7,295 nt of DNA. Origin: Omnitrophica WOR_2 bacterium GWA2_47_8. GTDB lineage: Bacteria > Omnitrophota > Gorgyraeia > Zapsychrales > GWA2-47-8. A program made the position numbers and the translations under genes. The DNA is taken from positions 1,494 through 8,788 of the forward strand of contig MHFY01000140.1 in assembly GCA_001805375.1 (NCBI GenBank). Direction: 5' to 3'. Positions 1-6,800 of the stretch are shown here, in pieces. The number at the start of each line of letters is the position of its first letter. Position 1 is the first letter of the stretch. Under the pieces are notes generated by a model, which was given only the letters and a program-made list of their open reading frames with translations, was not told the DNA's origin and did not search any database.

Positions 1-24
1 AATTTCTTGCCTGGCAGGGTTTTT

Positions 25-57
25 ACCCCGTTAGAGAGCGAAGCTCTCTAACGGGGT
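25..57 (+). terminator. Perfect hairpin, probable terminator of a gene left of the window
   Basis: A 14 bp perfect stem (26-39 with 43-56) closes a three-base GAA loop, and an A-T pair at 25/57 extends it to 15 bp. Only a short TTTA follows on the + strand, and no T-run follows on the - strand. It is therefore a weak match to a classical Rho-independent terminator, but the stem is too long and exact to be chance. No coding region is visible to its left inside the window, so the gene it would end lies outside. Confidence 0.5.
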
Positions 58-65
58 TTACAGGT

Positions 66-94
66 TTGTTTTCGCATTAAATATATGGCATACT
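66..94 (+). promoter_or_regulatory. Possible extended -10 promoter for the TIGR04073-like gene
   Basis: TTGTTT at 66-71 is followed after 17 bases by CATACT at 89-94, with TG at 86-87 placed as in an extended -10 element. Each hexamer is an imperfect sigma-70 match (3 of 6 and 4 of 6), so the spacing and the TG are the main support. A start near base 101 would give an RNA leader of about 135 bases before the ATG at 238, covering all the hairpins described next. Confidence 0.3.
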
Positions 95-122
95 TAGAGT
101 AAGAATGGAAAGGACCCCAGGC

Positions 123-229
123 TTTAAGGAGGGATCTTCCTTAAAAAACGGGGCAAAAAGGCCGTCCGTACGGCGGACGAGCCTCGTTCATTTCCTTCTT
201 AAAGGAAATGCGGAAAAATGAACGGGAGG
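123..229 (+). promoter_or_regulatory. Structured 5' leader with two mutually exclusive hairpins near the Shine-Dalgarno
   Basis: Four stems can be drawn by eye. Stem A is 123-130 with 138-145 (8 bp). Stem B is 159-168 with 174-184 (10 bp with one bulged A). Stem C is 189-197 with 202-210 (9 bp). Stem D is 185-193 with 216-224 (9 bp, extendable by a G-U and a C-G pair to 183/226). C and D share bases 189-193, so only one can form. D pairs the first Gs of the Shine-Dalgarno (224-230), while C leaves it free. This has the form of a translational switch. I could not match it to a known riboswitch class, including the cyclic-di-GMP types, and ligand and function are unknown. Confidence 0.4.
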
Positions 230-237
230 TGGGACAC

Positions 238-522
238 ATGAAAAGGACCATCCTGCTTGCTTTCGCATTCATCTTTGTTATGAGCTTCACGGCTCCGGCG
301 TATGCCGATCACGACCCTGTAGCCAAGCTTAAAGGAGGCGTTATGAGCATTGTCAATGTCCCCTATAACATAGGGAAAACGACACTTGACGAGTTTCATG
401 CCTCTACTTTTAAGCCTTTTGGCCTATTGGGCGGGTTTCTAAAAGGGACCGGCTACGGCATTAAAGACATGGTGACCGGGCTAGTGGACATTGTAACCTT
501 TCCTATTGACCTAAAAAGATAG
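238..522 (+). CDS. Small secreted protein, TIGR04073-like (putative exosortase-associated family)
   Basis: A 94-residue protein. Residues 1-23 form a Sec signal peptide: K2-R3, a hydrophobic core from about 5 to 17, then A-P-A-Y-A before D24. The mature part of about 71 residues has a KLKGG segment (about 30-34), then a glycine-patterned tail GLLGGFLKGTGYG followed by a V-x-x-x-x-x-G-x-x-D-x-V-T-F-P ending. That pattern recalls the TIGR04073 family, small exported proteins found in bacteria with PEP-CTERM/exosortase systems. Their molecular function is unknown. The start at 238 is chosen because a full GGAGGT (225-230) lies seven bases upstream and the signal peptide begins there; an in-frame ATG at 208 has no ribosome site and would prepend charged residues. 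The gene appears to be a single transcription unit, with a structured leader in front and a strong hairpin behind. The family call is from remembered pattern only; the secreted nature is firmer. Confidence 0.75.
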   Translation: MKRTILLAFAFIFVMSFTAPAYADHDPVAKLKGGVMSIVNVPYNIGKTTLDEFHASTFKPFGLLGGFLKGTGYGIKDMVTGLVDIVTFPIDLKR

Positions 523-548
523 GAAGGGCAAGTCTGTACTCGTATAGT

Positions 549-593
549 GTGGGGCTGCCCTGCGCCATATAGTGCGGCGCAGGGCAGCCCCAC
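549..593 (+). terminator. 18 bp perfect hairpin, terminator of the TIGR04073-like gene
   Basis: Bases 549-566 are exactly complementary to 576-593 (18 bp, GC-rich) around a nine-base loop at 567-575. It begins 27 bases after the stop codon of the small secreted protein. The downstream tract is T-rich but broken (CTACTTTGGTTTTGG), so it may work as a terminator or as an mRNA-stabilising end. A weaker, bulged stem (601-609 with 618-625) follows. The symmetrical stem could also act on the opposite strand, but no opposing gene is visible. Confidence 0.6.
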
Positions 594-659
594 CTACTTT
601 GGTTTTGGCCTTCTGGCGCCAAACCATCCCGATGATTTAAGGGATTTTAAAATAAAAAT

Positions 660-688
660 TTGCCGTTCTCCAAAAAACATGTTATCTT
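660..688 (+). promoter_or_regulatory. Extended -10 promoter for the giant exported protein
   Basis: TTGCCG (660-665) is followed after exactly 17 bases by TATCTT (683-688), with TG at 680-681 as an extended -10 element. Each hexamer matches the sigma-70 consensus at 4 of 6 positions. Transcription would start near 695, giving a leader of about 20 bases that is AT-rich and ends in an alternating TA run. The A-rich stretch inside the spacer (672-677) may aid promoter opening. No Shine-Dalgarno is seen between this promoter and the ATG at 715. Confidence 0.45.
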
Positions 689-714
689 TGTAGTGCTTTT
701 GAATAAATATATAT

Positions 715-834
715 ATGAGCACCTACTCCCCTCAATACATCCGTAGAAAACAGCCTTTTATTTATAAGATATTCTCTCTATCTGTCGCTTTTCTTTTTGC
801 CTTAAACAGCGTTATCCCGTCCGTTGCCTATGCC
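715..834 (+). other. Sec signal peptide of the giant protein (residues 1-40)
   Basis: Residues 10-12 (R-R-K) give the positive n-region, residues 14-34 form a hydrophobic core rich in F, I, L, V and A, and A38-Y39-A40 before Q41 is a typical signal peptidase I site. The small protein upstream uses the same A-Y-A ending. No lipobox cysteine is present, and the twin arginine lacks the following hydrophobic positions of a Tat motif. The n-region is slightly long, which is common in very large exported proteins. Confidence 0.8.
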
Positions 835-3800
835 CAGATCGCGGCAGGGCAATTTTTGCCCGGCTTACCCACACCGGGTTCCATGGTCCTTTCAAGCCAG
901 CCTTTTACCCCGGCGCTTATCCGCGGCATCACGATCTACCCATCCGATCCTCTGAAATTTGATTTTATTGTCGACAGCGGGGACAAGATCCTCGAAGGCC
1001 AGGACTTAGAAAAAGAATCGCTTAAACTTATCAAATATTTTTTGGCCTCTTTGACTGTCCCGGAAAAAGAACAATGGGTCAACCTTTCTCCGTATGAAAA
1101 GGCGCGCGTCATCCCGCAAAGTTTCGGCGTGACGGAAATGGGCCGCGACCTTCTGGCCCAGGATTACATTTTAAAACAACTCACCGCTTCTTTAATTTAC
1201 CCCGAAAAAGAATTAGGCAAAAGATTCTGGGACCGCGTTTATAAAAAAGCGCACGATCTTTACGGTACGAGCGAAGTCCCCATCAATACCTTTAACAAAG
1301 TCTGGATCGTCCCCGACAAGGCGACCATATATGTCGACGGCTATACCGCGTACGTGGCTAAAAGTCATCTCAAGGTCATGCTGGAAGAGGATTATTTATC
1401 CTTAAAGGAAAACATCAGCGACGAGGAAAAAGGGACCGCCCGGCTGAAAAAAGACACGGTCCAAGAGATCAGCAGTGTTTCTTCCCAGATCGTCAAAGAG
1501 ATCATCATCCCCGAGATCGAAAAAGAAGTTAATGCGGGCACGAATTTCGCGAATTTGCGGCAGATCTACCAGAGCATGCTTTTGGCGGTATGGTATAAAA
1601 AGAATTTACGTGAGACTTTGTTGGGCCAGGTATACATCGACAAAGCTAAAGTTAAAGGCGTTGACATTGAAGACAAAGAAGCCAAACAAAAGATCTACCA
1701 GCAGTATATTGATGCCTTTAAAAAAGGTGTCTACAACTATATCAAGGAAGAATATGACCCGCAGGAAAATGCCGTTATTGCCCGGCAGTATATTTCCGGC
1801 GGGGCTGTACCATATACGGAAAATGGTTTTGACGAAATTGGAAAGTTCGGCCAGCGTGATGCAGGGCAAAGCCGTGCCTCATTAGACTCCACGGGACGAA
1901 GCACCATTGATGCTCTGCAAGCCTTAGCTCGTGCCCAAGCAGCAGCAGGCCCGCAAGAGCCGACCCGCGTTAACACCATTACAACTGCCCTGGGAGAAAA
2001 TCCATCAACCGATTTTGGAACGAGAGATCAAGCCTTGCCGTCTTTCCGCCACCCGCAATCCACCGACCAGCCGGATCTGCGCCCGACACCGCTGTCAGAT
2101 CCTAGCAGCCTTACGGAAAGCGACACCGGCATCAGCATCATGCCTACTGAAAGGATTCAGAGCCTTAAGGCAAGCGGTTTTGCCAGTTTCCCAACGGTCA
2201 GCGCTAGCCAAACACCTTACTGGCTGCGTTACGCCATGGCGTTTTATGCCGATCAAGGCGCCCAAGGCCAGCAAAAATTGGAACAGTTAAAAACCATGGT
2301 CCGGCAAGGGCGCCTTCGTGCCGGGCCGGATGAACAAGATGATGTCGGCCAAGACGATCAAACCGTTCTTCTTTCGGATAATAAAGCAGACCCCACAGAA
2401 GTAACCTCCGCCTTAATTTCGCATTTGTTTTCTTCAGAAGATTCTCAAAAATTTCTTAAATGGAAAAAGGCGGCCCGCGGAGACACGGCGATCGAAAAGC
2501 TCTCGTATTACACGGCAGGCTTTGCCCTAGGCCATACGATGGAAGCTTTGGATTATTATGGCGTTTTTCGGCTGATCAAAAGAGTAGAGGAGGAAGAGGG
2601 GAGAGCGGCAACTTTTGCTGAAATTACTGATCAAATAAAGAACAGATATCAACTCAAGACTTATAAGTCCAAGCAGTATATGCATGGTGTTTTGCGGGCG
2701 ATGAGTTCGTTAGGCTTGATCACCCGCGAAGGCTCCTCAGGAAGCGATAAGATGCAGTTTAAGCTCACTGATAAAGGGCGAGTATTTATTAATGAAGAAG
2801 GCCTTATCGCTAAGTACGGGAGTGTTGCCAAAGCATTGCCGGAGGTCGACCTGATGGGAGATTATTTGTTGGATCGCTCATCTCAGCCCAAGTGGGAATC
2901 GGCACCGGACCGGCCAACTTTTAGCCAGCTTCTGGAACGTTCAAACAATGGTTGGTATATTAAACCTTTAGCCAATAAAGATCTGGAAAAAGAAGCGAAG
3001 GCCCATCTTGACGGTATCATTATAAGCTCTCTTATGATAGCCATGCACGAGGCCAAGATCTTTGAACAATTCGATGAGAGTCTGTCCTTGGATATCAATA
3101 TGATCGGGACAACGGAAGAGAGCAGAAAACGTTTAGGCATAGCATTTGATTTCTTTAAGAATGCCGGTTTTGTTGAACGAGAGGGAAGCAAAGTAACGTT
3201 AACAAAGGATGGCCTTGTGGCGGTTGATCGAGCCTTGGCTTATGGAGTTACAGTGTCTTACGATCCAAGTTACCGTCAAGCCAGGAGATTTTTATCCGGA
3301 GTTGATCCAGCGGGGATCGAGCGGACCAAGTCGGATGGCAAAGAAGCTTTGGTGAACCGTTCCCTTAATGTGAGAGGTTCCGGCGCGGCGCATGCTACTT
3401 ATTTTCGTCAGACCGATAAGATCATTAAAGAATTGATCGATCAAATGGTTGAATCCGGTGGAATTCTGGGTGTGAAAGAATTAAGTAAAGGAGCACCTTT
3501 TGTGTTGTCTTTTCCTGATACAGGATCAGGAGATGGAAAAAATTTGGAGCATATTTATCGTTTTATAACGGGCAGGAACAGGGACGGCAGCTTCAAAACT
3601 AAATACGGCGCGTTGATGGCCCAAAATCCGGAATTATATAAATTAGAGATGATCGGTGTGGATCCTTTTTCAGCGGCCCGGGAAGAAGCCACAGCAACAT
3701 TATCAAAAGCGGGTATTTCCCATATGGTTATCCCCGGCTATATCGAGGAACCGGATAAAATTGTTAAGGATGTTAGAGCGGCGTTGAAAGGGAAATATGG

Positions 3801-6800
3801 TGATAGCGCCAAATTTAAAGTCATTCACACCCGGACTTTCCTGGACCATAACCGACGATGGCAAGATATTGAGATCAAAACCGGTCCACATGGCTTGGCC
3901 AAACGTAAGGCGATCGGGACCGGCACCTTTGGCTGGCGCGGTAAGGCTTTTTCTAATAAATATGTTGAGCAAAATCTTTACGAATACTTAAGACGTTGGT
4001 ATAAAGCCCTGGAATCTGAAGACCAGGATGAACTTCTGGTTACCGAATTACATACCGCTTCTGAACAAATGGTCGCCAGTAATTTAAGAAAAACGCTCGA
4101 TATCGCTTATCAGCTGTCACATCTTTTTTCAGATCAGTTTATCGTCGAAGAACCGGTTTTTAGAGGGATCGCCGATGAAGCCGGTTTTGAATCTGACCCG
4201 AGATTTATCAAGCATTATCCCGACATAGAAGGTTTAACCACCGTGAGTCAGCACCTTTTACGCCGGAAAAAAGCGCCGGCCACCGCACAGGTCACCGACA
4301 GCGACGCGGGGATCGTAAGCTCCGACCGCGCGCAGTTTGCCGATTTTACACGAGCTCGGGATGAAGTTTTTCTTAAAGAGTTATTGCGCCATCCGGCCAT
4401 TGTGAGTGATATTGCCGGGAATTTGGGAATTAGAAAAGAAGATATCGCTTCGGTCGAAGAGGTACGGGAAATAGGCACCGGAACAAATAAAAGCGTTTAT
4501 CGGGTCAAGGTCAATGTCCAAGGACGCGCCCAACCTTCCTATGTAACGCTCAATACGCATGTGAGAAATATTGTTGATGGAGATGGCGTCGATAACGGGC
4601 CGCGGTTAACACAGGCAGAAGTCGAGCACTCTCAACTTTTACCGGGTTTTGCCAAAAAATTATGGACTGCCCATTCTAAAGATGGTCTTAAACTTCCAGG
4701 CGGCGATGCTTTGTGGGGTATTGATAGCAGTGTTTCTGTAGGAGAGTGGGTGGAGGGTGAAGATGGAGCGGCAGTATTGCAGCGTTTACCAGAAACTGGA
4801 GTAAGGAATAAAAAAGATTTTGTGGGGGAAACAATTCGATTCTTTACCCGGATCTGGCTGCAGACAGGTTATCTTCCGAGGGATTTTAATGTTAAGAGTG
4901 TGGTCCTGGAACCGGATTCCTTCACTTTAAAGTTAGTGGATACTTCTTCCTATCTTGATCGTCCTGTAACGCGAGATTTTCTTGAAAGGATGAGACAGGT
5001 GGTGGCAGAAGGATTGCAGGGAGACAGTAATTATACTTACGGGCAAGTAAGCCTTTCTCAACCGGAAGCGGAACAATTAGTAATCGATAACATTGTTCAC
5101 ACGGCCCGATCCTTTGATGGTGTTCATAGGCTCATACAAGAGATGCCGAAAGCTTCAGAAGGGTCATTTTTAGGTAAGCTAAGAAGAAGCCTCGATCAAT
5201 CCCGTGGATCTGCCGTTGTCGAAAGCGATATGGGATTAAGCACGCCTGCGGTCATCTTAAGTAATATGAAGCCCGAAGCCTTGGTAACGTCCGGCCGCGC
5301 GCGGGTTTTAGGGACACAGGAAAGATTGGATAACGTCAGGGGCGGTTCGATATCTGATCGGTCCGTCGTGATCTTGGAAGGGAATGGAATAAATTTAGAG
5401 AATGTGAATGTCGACGGAACATTGGTTGTCCGCACAGCTCCCGGAGTTAATTTGAAAATAAAAGATTTTGAAGCAAAGAATGTCGGCTGGAAATTTACCG
5501 ACAAACTTGAAAAAACCGAAGAATTCGAGATCGATGTCCGCGATCTGGCGCCGGGGGATTATACGGTCAGTGCCGACGGAAAAGTTGTGGATAGAAATAG
5601 TCGCGTTGTCGGTGCGGTGTCGAGAATGACTTACGACAAAAATATTTCTAAATACAGTATCAATGAAGAATCTATTGAAAGTATTTTGGATAAGATCATT
5701 AAGGAATACGATATCCGCGGGCTGGATGGTTTTTCTTCCGGTAAACAGCTTGACCCAACGACTCTCCGCTGGATCGGCCGCGCGTTAGGTACATCCAAAT
5801 TTTATTCTGATGTTCATGGCCAAACGGTTGCTTTAAAAGAAGGCGACACATTCTTTATCGCCGGAGATAATGGCCCATCCACCAAACATTTGGTTAAAAA
5901 ATATATTATCGAAGGGTTAAGAGATGTCGGGATCAATGTGGTTGATCTAGGCGTCACCACTTCAGGGCATTTATACAGCAGTATTAAGAGAGCAGGCGCC
6001 CAAGGCGGTTTATACATTACCCGCAGCCATGTGGAGATCGGCACCAACGGCGCCAAGCCCGTCGTGGGCGGGATCACATTGTACGGCGATATGCTGAAAG
6101 TTTTAAAAGGGGAGATCATGGCCGGCCGTTATCGAAAACCGACCAAAACCGGTACCGTTAATGTTTCAACCGGGATGAGAAGCAATTATTCCCGGCTTTA
6201 TCGACAATCTTTGTCCGATGAGTTTGGTGATTTAAAGACAAAATTAGAAAATCAAAAAACGAAAATAACGGTTAATTTATCCGGCGGTTCAGCCACTGGT
6301 TATCGTGATGTATTTGAGAAGATTTTGGGTAAACAGAGTTTAGTTAAGGTTTTAAGAGATAAAAGTGATCCCTGGAATGAAACTGGTGGCCTGGCAGATC
6401 CTTCGCGTAAAGGCAAGGATGCCCTTTCTCATCCTAAAGCCGATATTATGCAGTATTCAGTAGAGCATCCGGATGAATTCGTTATCAATTTTGACCTGGA
6501 CGCGGATAGGGTCAGTGTCGTGCAAAACGGACGGTTATTTTTAGGCGATGAAATATCTCTTCCGATTATTGAATACATGTTGACGATGGACAAACACGCA
6601 GAACTCAATAAATCTATTCCGATATTTTATGATTCCCGTATGAAATCGGAAGTCCCGGAAACGGTCCTTCATTTTGGAGGGAAGACAGAGCTTCATCCTA
6701 AAGGGCACTCTATAGTAAAAGCGTCCATGGATATAAATTTACGAGAATTGGCCAAAAGCCAGGGCCAAACAGTGGAACAATTCATGGCTGCTCATCCTGA

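Larger units (their letters stand above)
523..714. other. Intergenic region between the two genes
   Basis: These 192 bases hold the 18 bp hairpin, a weaker bulged stem at 601-625, an AT-rich stretch and the promoter at 660-688. I see no small coding region or RNA gene in them. The hairpin and promoter together suggest the two genes are transcribed separately despite sharing a strand. Confidence 0.6.

Noticed and set aside
10..12. Tat signal in the giant protein because of R10-R11
   Set aside because: The residues after the arginines (K-Q-P-F) lack the Tat consensus; a Sec signal with an AYA site explains the region.
86..101. Sigma-54 promoter (TGGCA element), suggested by PEP-CTERM regulation in other bacteria
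   Set aside because: TGGCA is present at 86-90 but the -12 element reads GAGT where TTGC is required.
123..184. Cyclic-di-GMP (GEMM) or other known riboswitch
   Set aside because: GGGGCAAAAAGGCC looked similar at first, but the paired GGCAAACC and GGGACGCAAAGCC signatures and the three-way layout are absent.
208..237. In-frame ATG at 208 as start of the small secreted protein
   Set aside because: It would add ten mostly charged residues before the signal peptide and has no ribosome site at the right distance, while the ATG at 238 follows a perfect GGAGGT.
1475..1885. 136-codon + strand frame inside the giant gene
   Set aside because: Its product is basic and low in structure (runs of S, R, K), it has no ribosome site, and it overlaps the intact frame 1 coding region. 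It is a shadow.
1931..2290. 119-codon + strand frame inside the giant gene
   Set aside because: It lies over the low-complexity linker region in another frame, with no recognisable motif or initiation site.
5196..6119. Antisense frames of about 100 codons opposite the beta-helix and mutase regions
   Set aside because: They are opposite well-supported coding sequence, have no recognisable domain, and are explained by codon bias on the coding strand.
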